From Thermoplasmata archaeon (GTDB lineage: Archaea; Thermoplasmatota; Thermoplasmata; Thermoplasmatales; GCA-001856825), in contig JAKBNO010000012.1 of NCBI GenBank assembly GCA_021831005.1, positions 1-27,526 on the forward strand: DNA of 27,526 bases. The letters are read 5' to 3'. Shown here piece after piece: positions 1 to 8,433 of this stretch. How positions within the stretch are numbered: the first letter of the stretch is position 1; each line of letters opens with the position of its first letter. Below the pieces are notes generated by a model that was not told where the DNA came from, made no database searches, and was given only the letters and a program-made list of their open reading frames with translations. The translations under genes were made by a program, and so were the position numbers.

Positions 1-99
1 TTCAGAAACATCCTCTCTAACTTCTTGGAGCATTTCTTTGGCAATAGGCCTGCCTTCCAAGATCATAAAGGGAGATGCGCTTTGAGGATTAAAGCTCAT
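1..99 (-). CDS. folD: FolD, N-terminal fragment (runs off the window)
   Basis: Only the first 33 codons are present, reading leftward from an ATG at 99. The translation contains MILEGRPIAKEMLQEVRED, which matches the N-terminal pattern of methylenetetrahydrofolate dehydrogenase/cyclohydrolase (I-L-x-G-x-x-I-A-x-x-x-x-x-x-v). FolD interconverts methylene-, methenyl- and formyl-tetrahydrofolate in the cytosol. An internal ATG at 66 (starting MILEGRP) is an alternative start, because many FolD proteins begin near this motif. No ribosome binding site precedes either ATG. The gene is divergent from lonB and probably shares the AT-rich box at 136-144. The catalytic lysine and NADP domain lie outside the window, so the call rests on the N-terminal motif alone. 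Confidence 0.65.
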   Translation of the reverse strand, partial: MSFNPQSASPFMILEGRPIAKEMLQEVREDVSE

Positions 100-135
100 C
101 CGGAAAGGGTGAAATGAAGTTTCAACAACAAAACG

Positions 136-144
136 CTTAATTAG
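136..144. promoter_or_regulatory. Shared divergent TATA box for lonB and folD
   Basis: The sequence CTTAATTAG is close to symmetric and can be read as a TATA box on both strands. Its centre is 26 bases before the lonB ATG at 166, which predicts a leaderless lonB transcript. In the other direction it predicts a start near 114, about 15 bases before the folD ATG. Positions are seen directly; promoter function is inferred from archaeal TATA spacing. Confidence 0.55.
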
Positions 145-165
145 GGATTTTCACTTGCTCACCGA

Positions 166-2103
166 ATGGACGAATTATCAGAATGGATAAAGTCTAGGGG
201 TGTCAACACTACAAATGACATCAAGATACCTGAGAAATTGGTAGAACAGGTCATAGGTCAGGACCAAGGTGTCGAAGTCATTAAGAGAGCAGCTAAGCAG
301 AAGAGGCACGTCATTTTGATAGGAGAACCAGGAACAGGGAAGTCTATGCTGGCTCAATCCATGACGGATTTCATTCCAAAGGAAGAGCTGGAAGATATCC
401 TGGTATTTCACAATCCAGAAGATGCAAATCGTCCCAAGATAGTGACCGTACCAGCGGGGAAGGGCAAAGAGATCACCAAGGACTACCAGAAGAGGTCGGA
501 TCAGGAGAAGACCGAGAGACAGAGGAGTGTCAGGATCCTGGTGATTTTCATAGTCGTAATCGGTCTCATATTTGCATTCATTAACTATCCCAGCAGCCAC
601 ACGATTGACTCGACTCCAATTTTCCTCGCAATTATGGCAGCTGCATTTCTCTATATTGCTCTTAATATGGGGCCTGTGTCGAGGGAAGACAAGACTCTGG
701 TGCCAAAGCTGCTAGTCGGTCACGACAAGGACGATAAGGCTCCTTTCGTGGACTCTACGGGAGCTCAGGCAGGAGCACTTCTTGGAGACGTGAGGCACGA
801 TCCGTTCCAGTCTGGGGGTCTTGAGACACCAGCTCACCTCAGAGTGGAAGCTGGAAATATTCACAAATCAAACAAGGGAGTCCTTTTCATAGACGAAATC
901 AACACTCTAAGGATGGAGAGTCAGCAGAGCCTTCTTACTGCAATGCAAGAGAAGAAATACACCATTTCGGGTCAGAGTGAGAGATCTGCCGGAGCACTCG
1001 TACAGACGGAGATGGTGCCGTGTGACTTCATTTTGGTCGCGTCAGGAAACCTCGATGCGCTTCAAGGCATGCACCCTGCGCTCAGGTCGAGAATAAGAGG
1101 ATACGGCTACGAAGTTTACATGAACACCATGATGGACGACACTGAAGAAAACAGGGAGAAAGTGATGCGGTTCGTTGGTCAGGAAGTCTTGAAAGACAAG
1201 AAGATTCCAGCATTCGATTATACCGCCATAGCAGAGGTCATAAGGGAAGCTCAGAAGAGAGCCGGAAGGAAAGGAAAAATCACGCTCAGGTTAAGGGAAT
1301 TGGGTGGCCTAATAAGGATCGCAGGAGATCTAGCCGTACAGTCTGCGGCAGCGGTCGTCAGCGCCGAGCACGTCATCAAGGCCAAACTGAAGGCAAGGCC
1401 GCTCGAACAGCAGATCGCAGACAAGCACATAGAGGCCTACAAGAACTACAACACATTCACCAACGAAGGATATTCTATAGGAATTGTGAATGGCCTTGCT
1501 GTTTTCAGTGCCGGCTCAGGTATGGCTGAGTATTCCGGCATCGTGATGCCTGTGGCGGCGGAAGTGACGCCTGCTCAGGAAAAGGAAAGCGGTAAAGTAA
1601 TTGCAACCGGAAAACTTGGTGAAATCGCAAAGGAAGCTGTCCAGAACGTTTCTGCTGTCATCAAGAAATATACCGGCCAGGACATAGCGAACCACGATGT
1701 GCACATTCAATTTATAGGCAGTTACGAGGGAGTAGAGGGTGATTCCGCAAGCATCACAATAGCAACCGCAGTGGTGTCAGCGATGGAAGGAATTCCCGTT
1801 GACCAGTCGTTCGCAATGACCGGTTCTCTTTCAATCAGGGGGCAGGTCCTTCCCGTTGGAGGAGTGACTGCAAAGGTTGAGGCAGCAATAGAAGCTGGAT
1901 TCAAGAACGTCATCGTTCCGGAGAGCAACAAGGGCGATATAATTCTAGAAGAGACGCAGAGGGCCAAGATACAGATTCACGTAGTCAAGACTATTAGCGA
2001 TGTGCTGAACCTCGTGTTGGCTTCAACAAAGTCTAAGAATTCGTTGCTTTCTAAGTTTGATTTAGCGGTCTCTAAGGGACAGGTGTCGATCAATCCCAGT
2101 TGA
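166..2103 (+). CDS. lonB: Archaeal membrane-anchored ATP-dependent protease LonB
   Basis: This 645-aa protein is an AAA+ protease that unfolds and degrades proteins at the cytoplasmic face of the membrane. The Walker A motif GEPGTGKS has its lysine at K59, and Walker B is FIDE with D243-E244. Two hydrophobic segments, about 124-141 and 151-168, sit inside the ATPase domain, the LonB arrangement that anchors the enzyme. The C-terminal protease domain has the GDSAS motif with catalytic S527, and K570 in GGVTAKVEA, giving the Ser-Lys dyad. Length and layout match archaeal LonB; bacterial LonA has no such membrane insert and has a long N-domain missing here. The ATG at 166 falls at the predicted transcription start, so translation is probably leaderless. 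A probable cgi121 follows closely. Confidence 0.97.
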   Translation: MDELSEWIKSRGVNTTNDIKIPEKLVEQVIGQDQGVEVIKRAAKQKRHVILIGEPGTGKSMLAQSMTDFIPKEELEDILVFHNPEDANRPKIVTVPAGKGKEITKDYQKRSDQEKTERQRSVRILVIFIVVIGLIFAFINYPSSHTIDSTPIFLAIMAAAFLYIALNMGPVSREDKTLVPKLLVGHDKDDKAPFVDSTGAQAGALLGDVRHDPFQSGGLETPAHLRVEAGNIHKSNKGVLFIDEINTLRMESQQSLLTAMQEKKYTISGQSERSAGALVQTEMVPCDFILVASGNLDALQGMHPALRSRIRGYGYEVYMNTMMDDTEENREKVMRFVGQEVLKDKKIPAFDYTAIAEVIREAQKRAGRKGKITLRLRELGGLIRIAGDLAVQSAAAVVSAEHVIKAKLKARPLEQQIADKHIEAYKNYNTFTNEGYSIGIVNGLAVFSAGSGMAEYSGIVMPVAAEVTPAQEKESGKVIATGKLGEIAKEAVQNVSAVIKKYTGQDIANHDVHIQFIGSYEGVEGDSASITIATAVVSAMEGIPVDQSFAMTGSLSIRGQVLPVGGVTAKVEAAIEAGFKNVIVPESNKGDIILEETQRAKIQIHVVKTISDVLNLVLASTKSKNSLLSKFDLAVSKGQVSINPS

Positions 2104-2170
2104 TCTCACCTATTATTTTTTAGATTCCTTTAGTGAAGTTGGCCCAGACAGTTTCGACAATTGCTCCCTA

Positions 2171-2497
2171 GTGAGGGAGGACAGGATTCTGGGCAATATT
2201 CACCTGAACGTCGCGGTGAAATATGCAAGGGAGAATTTTGAGAACCAAAGGATGATCAGCAAATCACTCTGGAACGAAATACTTCTCTACCTATCTCTCC
2301 AGAGGCAGGTTTACAAGGCGTTTGAGATAATCGGGATCAAGAATTACACGGGAAAAATAATCAAAGTAGAGTTTTCAGAAAATCCAGGGAGAGTTCCCGA
2401 AATAGATGTCAACTCTTCCAAAAAGAAGTTCTGGAATGTCGACTCTATAGAGGAACTGCTTGAGAAAATGGCCCTCTTCCACATTGATAATTTCTGA
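2171..2497 (+). CDS. cgi121: Probable KEOPS subunit Cgi121 (start probably further upstream)
   Basis: From GTG 2171 the product is 108 aa. The stretch ISKSLWNEILLYLSLQRQ followed by VYKAFEIIGIK resembles the core Cgi121 pattern (NIAxxLxxEILLYAxGxRQIxxAIxxxGIK). The preceding GNIHLNVAVKYARENFEN matches the helix before it. Cgi121 binds tRNA in KEOPS, which makes the N6-threonylcarbamoyl adenosine (t6A) of ANN-decoding tRNAs together with Kae1, Bud32 and Pcc1. Family members are usually about 150 aa, so the N-terminus looks missing. The same frame stays open back to 2066 and encodes FDNCSLV, resembling the family's N-terminal strand, but it has no ATG, GTG or TTG. An ATC at 2093 has a GGTG seven bases upstream and would give 134 aa. 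GTG 2171 has no Shine-Dalgarno sequence. The gene follows lonB by 67 bases. Confidence 0.6.
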   Translation: MREDRILGNIHLNVAVKYARENFENQRMISKSLWNEILLYLSLQRQVYKAFEIIGIKNYTGKIIKVEFSENPGRVPEIDVNSSKKKFWNVDSIEELLEKMALFHIDNF

Positions 2498-2521
2498 ACT
2501 GTCAAATAAAGAATTTCCCTA

Positions 2522-3190
2522 CTAATCCTTGACTCTCACGACCATGAAACCATCATGCCCTTTGCCACTAACGGTCTGTATAGCAGTTGATTCCACTCTC
2601 TGATCTTTGCTGACTAGTTCCACCAACTGTCTCGTTCCCCTTACTGATGGATCATCATCGCTACCTTCTACCACTTTCCCATCTCTCACCACATTGTCTA
2701 CCACAATGACTGAGCCGGGGTGGGAGTGGTTTACAGCCCATTTGAAATAAACAGGATTCCTTTCTTTGTCAGCATCTATGAAGACAAGATCGAATGTACC
2801 CACCCGTTTTCGAGACAAATTGGACAGGGTATCTTCCGCATTTCCAATCAGAATCTCCACCTTTTCCTCAAGTCCTGCATTCCGAATATTCTCCATTGAA
2901 ACTTCAGCGTGTCTCCTGTCAATTTCCAGGCTCGTAACTTTACCTCCCTTCGGGAGTGCCTTGGCAAGCCATAGTGAACTGTAACCTCCAAGAGTGCCGA
3001 TTTCCAGCACATTCCTTGCCTTGATCAACTTGACAAGCAGGTAAAGCAGCTTTCCTAGAGTTGGTGGGACGTTGATAGAGGGGAAACCTTCTTTCTCCTG
3101 TCGCTCGAGGGCATCGGAAAACGACTTCTCTTGCCCAACCAACTTTTCGGTGAAATAATCATCAACCTTTATCCACAACTGAGAACCCAT
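2522..3190 (-). CDS. SAM-dependent O-methyltransferase (COMT/CCoAOMT-like)
   Basis: The 222-aa product is a class I Rossmann methyltransferase of the catechol/caffeoyl-CoA O-methyltransferase family. SAM motif I is VLEIGTLGGYSS at 61-72. The acidic VTSLEID at the end of strand 2 binds the ribose hydroxyls. FDLVFIDADKERN and VIVVDNVVRDGKV carry the aspartates and asparagine that bind a divalent metal in this family, so it probably methylates a catechol-like substrate. The natural substrate is unknown. I chose ATG 3190 over the in-frame ATG at 3232: a TATA-like ATTTATTT (3210-3217, minus) lies about 24 bases upstream, so the mRNA is predicted to begin at 3190, and 3232 lies before that box. The gene is convergent with cgi121 and separated from it by 24 bases. 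Confidence 0.88.
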   Translation of the reverse strand: MGSQLWIKVDDYFTEKLVGQEKSFSDALERQEKEGFPSINVPPTLGKLLYLLVKLIKARNVLEIGTLGGYSSLWLAKALPKGGKVTSLEIDRRHAEVSMENIRNAGLEEKVEILIGNAEDTLSNLSRKRVGTFDLVFIDADKERNPVYFKWAVNHSHPGSVIVVDNVVRDGKVVEGSDDDPSVRGTRQLVELVSKDQRVESTAIQTVSGKGHDGFMVVRVKD

Positions 3191-3209
3191 AATGCATCTA
3201 GCAATTCTA

Positions 3210-3217
3210 AAATAAAT
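3210..3217 (-). promoter_or_regulatory. TATA-like box for the O-methyltransferase gene
   Basis: ATTTATTT on the minus strand is centred about 24 bases before ATG 3190, consistent with a leaderless mRNA. It also argues against the longer start at 3232. Confidence 0.5.
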
Positions 3218-3291
3218 TGGTTCTGTCCTCAATCTTGTAACAATAATCAGAGATCTGGTTCACGATTGTTTTGGAAAGTGGTTCCACATGT

Positions 3292-3299
3292 TTTTATAT
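3292..3299 (+). promoter_or_regulatory. TATA box for the lhr transcript
   Basis: TTTTATAT is centred near 3295.5, which predicts transcription from about 3321-3323. That is the first base of a five-codon mini-ORF, not the helicase ATG at 3337. Confidence 0.55.
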
Positions 3300-3322
3300 C
3301 TTTTCAATATACCTTTCCCACT

Positions 3323-3340
3323 ATGCAGGAATCTAAATGA
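3323..3340 (+). CDS. Five-codon leader mini-ORF (MQESK) overlapping the lhr start
   Basis: The ATG at 3323 lies at the predicted transcription start. It opens a frame encoding MQESK, ending in TGA at 3338-3340. That stop overlaps the lhr start as ATGA. The lhr ATG also has its own weak ribosome binding site (AGGA, 3327-3330), which lies inside this mini-ORF. Translation of the peptide is not shown by sequence alone; it is a prediction from promoter spacing and the coupled stop/start. Confidence 0.35.
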   Translation: MQESK

Positions 3341-6300
3341 TAATAAGAGGTAATAACGAGTACAATCTAGAACAATATCTCGATCCCCTGGTGCTGGAGT
3401 GGTTCACTTCTAAATACAACAATGCCACTACAGCGCAGAAGATTGGGATTCCTCTAATTCATCAGAGAAAAAATGTACTAATTTCTTCACCAACTGGAAC
3501 GGGGAAAACCCTCTCCGGTTTTCTTGTTACGATAAACGAACTTTTTCTTCTTGCAAAGGAAGGAAAGCTCGAGGATAAGATCTATTGCGTATACGTTTCA
3601 CCTCTCAAGGCACTTGCTAACGACATTCACAGAAACCTGGAAGTTCCCCTGGAAGAGATAAGGCAGCTCGCAGAGGACAAAGGGATGCACATACCGAAGA
3701 TCAGGGTCGGGGTGAGGTCAGGCGACACCAGCCAATACGTCAGGCAAAAGATGAACAAGACACCTCCACACATCTTCATAACGACTCCCGAGTCACTCGC
3801 GCTAGCACTGTTTTCTCCGAAGTTCAAGGAAAAATTCAGGGGAGTTGAATTCCTGATCATCGACGAAATCCACGATCTCGCATCCAACAAGAGAGGAGAA
3901 CTACTCAGTCTGATAATTGAATTCCTTCAATACACAAACGGTACCATGACTAGAATAGGGCTTTCTGCAACCACCGAACCCATAGATGAAATTGCAAGGT
4001 TCTTGGTCGGGAACGTCGACAAGTTGGATGTGCACATTGTTGAAGCCGAATCCAACAAGAATCTGGATATGAGAGTGGTCTGCCCCGTCTCAGACCTCTT
4101 TTCGGCTCCTCAGGAGCAGATAAACGAGAGGACGTACGACATAATCGAAGCCATGGTCAAAGAACACACCACCACCTTAGTTTTCACGAACACTAGGAGC
4201 GGAGCTGAAAGGGTATCATCGAAACTGATAGAAAGAGGTATACTTGACCTTGAGGCCCACCACTCGAGCTTGTCAAAAGAGTCACGTTTCAACGTGGAGG
4301 AAAGACTGAAGAAGGGCGAGCTAAAGTGCGCAGTCTCATCTACTTCACTGGAACTCGGTATAGACATAGGAAGCATTGACCTGGTGGTTCAGGTTGGTTC
4401 TCCGAAGGGTATCGCAAAAGGTCTTCAGAGGGTTGGTAGGTCCGGTCACTCAGTTTTCGCTACTGCAAAGGGCAGGATCATTCCAATGGATATAGATGAC
4501 CTAGTGGAGTCACTGGTCCTGGTCAAGGAAGCCAAGCTGAAGAAGCTTGATCGAATAGCGATTCCAAAGTATTCGCTGGATGTCCTGAGCCAGTTCGTTG
4601 TAGGGATATCGCTTGAGAAGAAATGGAACGAAAGCGAGGCTCTGGACGTTGTCAGGAGAACATACTGTTACAAGGATCTTAGTGAAGGCGATTTTCTAAA
4701 CGTGCTCAATTATCTCTCCGGAGGATTTGAGGAGGGTAATGTTTATTCCAAGATATGGTGGGACAAGAAGGAACACACCTTCGGAAGGAAGAAGAGCACT
4801 CGACTCATATATTTCACAAATGCAGGTACGATCCCTGAGGAAGCTGATTACGACGCGTTCTCAGTCGATAACAGGCACCTTGGATCTCTGTCCGAGAAGT
4901 TCGTTGAGAAACTTCACAGGGGGGACATATTTGTCCTCGGTGCCAGAACATATGAATTCCTCCGAATGAGGGGGAATAAGGTTTTCATAAAGGACGCCTC
5001 TGGAAGGAAACCGACCGTACCATCCTGGGTAGGAGAGATGCTCCCCAGAACTTTTGACCTTTCAATTGAAGTTGGAAAATTCCGAAAGAATCTAGAAGAA
5101 AGAATGAAGAGCGGAACCGCTGAAGAATTTCTCAAGAATGAATATGCGGCTGATGAGAACAGTGTCAGGAGTGTCATTTCATACATCACAAACCAGATGG
5201 ACTACGGCGTCCCCACGCACGATAATTTGTTGATTGAAGGGTATATCGACAAGGCCGGACAGTTTTCAGTCATTTTCCACTTCGCTTATGGGAGGAGGGT
5301 GAACGACGCACTCAGCAGGATCATTGCGTTCAACATCTCAAGGAATTTCTCCGTGAATTCTAGGATATCTCTCACGGATGATGGTTTCATGCTGACCTTC
5401 AACCGGAAGGTCGAAGTTGCGAAAATACAGGACCTGTTGCAAACGATAAAAATTGGAGGCTCCCTGAGAAATGCGGTCAAGTCCACCGAACTATTCAAGC
5501 AGCGGTTCAGGCACTGCGCCACACGTTCCTTCATGGTTCTCAGAAGATACAGAGGTAGAGAAGTCTCTGTAGCCAGACAGCAGCTCAGAAGCGAAAAGGT
5601 TCTCAACATACTGTTCTCAATGGAAAATTTCCCGATAATAGAGGAAACGTTCAGAGAAATAGAAGGCATAGTCATGGACGTCGGAAACTCCGAGAAGATC
5701 CTAACTTCCATCAGGGACGGCGACATAAAGGTCGCTTCGAGGGATTACACCAGATACCCCAGCCCGTTCGGTTTCGGCATAATATCCACCGGTATCACCG
5801 ATGTGGTGCTAATGGAGGACAAGAGTGCAATTATCAGGGAATTGCAGGAAGCTCTCCTTGCAAAGATGGGATTGGAAGGGAGCTCCGAAGTAGACATAGA
5901 ATCGCTGATGAATTACCAGGAATCAAAGCAGCTGATGGACTCTAATAACGGAATCATTGAATTCCTCCGCAATGCCGGATTCGCTGACATCTATTCGACC
6001 GTTTCATTTTCACCTCTCAAGAAAGTGGATGTTCCTGAAGACTACTTCAAGGCAGTTACCGAGTATCTCACAAGTGGTGAAATTGTACCCGTTTTCACGG
6101 GAAAAACAACCTACACGCTCAAGGAAAACGTACCATATCTCGCATCAGTTTTCATGCAGGAGAGCGAGGATAAGGTAGATTTCAAAGATGGAGAAAGCAC
6201 GAATTTGATCGCCAAGAACAACAACCTCGATCCAGGGTCTGCGCTCATTGTCCTTAGAAAGATGGAGAGAGCATACACCGCTTATTTCCTGAGACACGGG

Positions 6301-8433
6301 AACAGGGTGAAGTGGTACAACAGAAAAGTCGACAGGGCAGAGAAGGTGGAATCGGTGAAGAGAGTAGTGCTCTGGTTGTTGTGGCAAAATGGGCCACTCA
6401 CCTTCAACGAGATCGTAGACAGAATAGGCAAAATGAACGAACTTGATGAAGTTATCGAAGATCTGACCACCAGGAAAGTGATCGTTTCAGGGCGTTTCTT
6501 CCCGAAGGTCGACAGGCAATACATTCTGTCAGAAGATCTGAAGGAATTACGATCGACAGACGAGATAGAAATAGGACGCATTAGGTTGAACAGGTCTTTG
6601 GAGAGAAGGGGTAAGAGTTATTTTGATAGTTACCTCGTGGCCAGCTCCGAAAATTCACTGGCTGTTAGAGGGTACTCAACTGAGGAAATTAAATCAAAGG
6701 GCATAGTTTGGGGTCATTTTGCAGGTTCGATAAAGGGGTTCTTCGACGAAAAGTACCTGCCACAGATGGTCTCACTCAACAGGATTGAAGAACTCAGCAG
6801 AGAGGACAAATACGTCACAGATCAGATAAAGAAGGGAGGGTACGGAGTGGAGGACATCGAGGAGACCACTTTCGAGAAACTGATGAAGAACAACTACGTC
6901 GTTCTGAAGGATGGTAAACCGGCGAACGTAAAGGTGGAACCACAGGAACCTGTAGAACTCCTCGAGAAATTCATCTCAACCTACGGCCCGATCAGCATCG
7001 AAGAAATCGTTCAGACCTTCGGGGTGCTGGTGAGAAAATACATAGGAAAGTTGAACGTCAAGAAGATGGTCAGTGGCCACTCTACATACCTCTACACCGA
7101 CCTGGAGTTTTCAAAACAGAAGGCAGTCATAAGCACAAGGGACCCGCTCTTCCTCATGAACAGGGAGAGGATCGAGGGTGAAACAGGGGAAGGAATGACT
7201 TTCTTCCTTCTTGAGGATGGGGCTGTTCGTCTGGGTATTGAGACTGCAACAGAGAACGGCATCCTGGAGATTTTCGAAATCACTGGAGATTATGCGGGTA
7301 ATTTTGAACAGGTAATGGAAGTTGTCAATGAAATTTCAAAGATAGAAAAATTCGATTCTCTGGTGATCAGGAGAATTCCATTTCCGATACCAGAAAAAGA
7401 ACAGATGGAGAGTATTGGTTACTCAATGGTAAGAAATTTCATGATAAATGGAACGACCGTTGACGACCTGTCCATGGACGAGGAGCAGATGATTCATTAC
7501 CTCGTGAAGAAGCATCACTTTACGAATGGATACAAGCACTCGGATCCGGTCGTTGCTTTAGATTCAATACTTGGCTACAAGGGCAATTTTGAGCTCATGA
7601 TGAAGAGCGACAGAAGCATCGATCTCGAAAAGTTGGTGATGAGCAACCTGGCAGTTCAAGGTTACCTTGTTGACGGCTCCCAGGGCTACCTCAGCAAGGA
7701 GAACGTTGCACTTCTTGCCTCGATCAAGTACAACTCCCTCAGCGACAATGCAAAGAAGCTCTACGAGATTATAAGAAAAATGCCCACTCTCTCAAGGGAA
7801 GCAATTGTTGAACGGTCCTGTTTTACGATAAATCAAACGCTGAACTACCTGAATGAAATGTTGAAAAAGTGCATAGTATACAAAGACAACAAGGGCAGGT
7901 ATCAGCTCACCCAGATTCTTGATAACAGCGAATCCGCAATGGACAGAGTATCAAAAGAACTGGGTATATTCAATGGAAGGATACTGTCCAACATCCTTGG
8001 CCAATCAATGAACGGAAATTTCATCTCGAGCTACCTCTCAAAGGGGATGGAACAGGGGAAATTCCAGAGAATTCTTCCGCTAAAATCCAGGGACGAGATA
8101 ATGTACACCTGGAAGCACGAGAGCTTCTCCCCTCCGACAAGAAGTGAGGATGTTGTGTTATTGCCAAGGACACTCCCTATGGAGCACGTTTCCCTGATAC
8201 TCGGATGGAAACCGCTGGGAAAGATGGTCCTTCTAAGGGATGGGTACGATCCTATATTCTTCAAAGGGAAGAGATCAGGAAACAAGCTCTCCATTACTAC
8301 CGAACTCAGGGATGAAACGAAGAAGAGGATTTCGAAATACCTTCAGTCGATCAATATCAAACTGGAGAGACCCGAGAGCGATGAGGTCACTGAGAAATGG
8401 TACGAGCAGATGATACCCAAGAAATACAAGTGA
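3337..8433 (+). CDS. lhr: Very large Lhr-family superfamily 2 helicase with long C-terminal extension
   Basis: The 1698-aa product is an ATP-dependent nucleic-acid helicase of the Lhr family, probably acting in DNA repair. RecA domain 1 holds Walker A (PTGTGKT, K57), the DEIH box (D176-H179) and SATTEP. RecA domain 2 holds QRVGRSGH (364-371). After these come Lhr-core features: a winged helix, then NAGTIPEEADYDAF and a PTVPSWVGEMLPR-type segment ending by about residue 880. Archaeal Lhr-core proteins are usually about 850-950 aa, so some 800 extra residues follow. They look like serial winged-helix modules (for example about 1010-1070 and 1480-1530) with no motif I can name. Bacterial long Lhr proteins (about 1500 aa) have a comparable layout, but I cannot establish that the extensions are homologous. 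No frameshift or codon change marks the junction. Confidence 0.93.
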   Translation: MIIRGNNEYNLEQYLDPLVLEWFTSKYNNATTAQKIGIPLIHQRKNVLISSPTGTGKTLSGFLVTINELFLLAKEGKLEDKIYCVYVSPLKALANDIHRNLEVPLEEIRQLAEDKGMHIPKIRVGVRSGDTSQYVRQKMNKTPPHIFITTPESLALALFSPKFKEKFRGVEFLIIDEIHDLASNKRGELLSLIIEFLQYTNGTMTRIGLSATTEPIDEIARFLVGNVDKLDVHIVEAESNKNLDMRVVCPVSDLFSAPQEQINERTYDIIEAMVKEHTTTLVFTNTRSGAERVSSKLIERGILDLEAHHSSLSKESRFNVEERLKKGELKCAVSSTSLELGIDIGSIDLVVQVGSPKGIAKGLQRVGRSGHSVFATAKGRIIPMDIDDLVESLVLVKEAKLKKLDRIAIPKYSLDVLSQFVVGISLEKKWNESEALDVVRRTYCYKDLSEGDFLNVLNYLSGGFEEGNVYSKIWWDKKEHTFGRKKSTRLIYFTNAGTIPEEADYDAFSVDNRHLGSLSEKFVEKLHRGDIFVLGARTYEFLRMRGNKVFIKDASGRKPTVPSWVGEMLPRTFDLSIEVGKFRKNLEERMKSGTAEEFLKNEYAADENSVRSVISYITNQMDYGVPTHDNLLIEGYIDKAGQFSVIFHFAYGRRVNDALSRIIAFNISRNFSVNSRISLTDDGFMLTFNRKVEVAKIQDLLQTIKIGGSLRNAVKSTELFKQRFRHCATRSFMVLRRYRGREVSVARQQLRSEKVLNILFSMENFPIIEETFREIEGIVMDVGNSEKILTSIRDGDIKVASRDYTRYPSPFGFGIISTGITDVVLMEDKSAIIRELQEALLAKMGLEGSSEVDIESLMNYQESKQLMDSNNGIIEFLRNAGFADIYSTVSFSPLKKVDVPEDYFKAVTEYLTSGEIVPVFTGKTTYTLKENVPYLASVFMQESEDKVDFKDGESTNLIAKNNNLDPGSALIVLRKMERAYTAYFLRHGNRVKWYNRKVDRAEKVESVKRVVLWLLWQNGPLTFNEIVDRIGKMNELDEVIEDLTTRKVIVSGRFFPKVDRQYILSEDLKELRSTDEIEIGRIRLNRSLERRGKSYFDSYLVASSENSLAVRGYSTEEIKSKGIVWGHFAGSIKGFFDEKYLPQMVSLNRIEELSREDKYVTDQIKKGGYGVEDIEETTFEKLMKNNYVVLKDGKPANVKVEPQEPVELLEKFISTYGPISIEEIVQTFGVLVRKYIGKLNVKKMVSGHSTYLYTDLEFSKQKAVISTRDPLFLMNRERIEGETGEGMTFFLLEDGAVRLGIETATENGILEIFEITGDYAGNFEQVMEVVNEISKIEKFDSLVIRRIPFPIPEKEQMESIGYSMVRNFMINGTTVDDLSMDEEQMIHYLVKKHHFTNGYKHSDPVVALDSILGYKGNFELMMKSDRSIDLEKLVMSNLAVQGYLVDGSQGYLSKENVALLASIKYNSLSDNAKKLYEIIRKMPTLSREAIVERSCFTINQTLNYLNEMLKKCIVYKDNKGRYQLTQILDNSESAMDRVSKELGIFNGRILSNILGQSMNGNFISSYLSKGMEQGKFQRILPLKSRDEIMYTWKHESFSPPTRSEDVVLLPRTLPMEHVSLILGWKPLGKMVLLRDGYDPIFFKGKRSGNKLSITTELRDETKKRISKYLQSINIKLERPESDEVTEKWYEQMIPKKYK

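Noticed and set aside
178..600. Long minus-strand frame inside lonB
   Set aside because: It is a mirror of the lonB coding frame with no start signal or recognisable domain.
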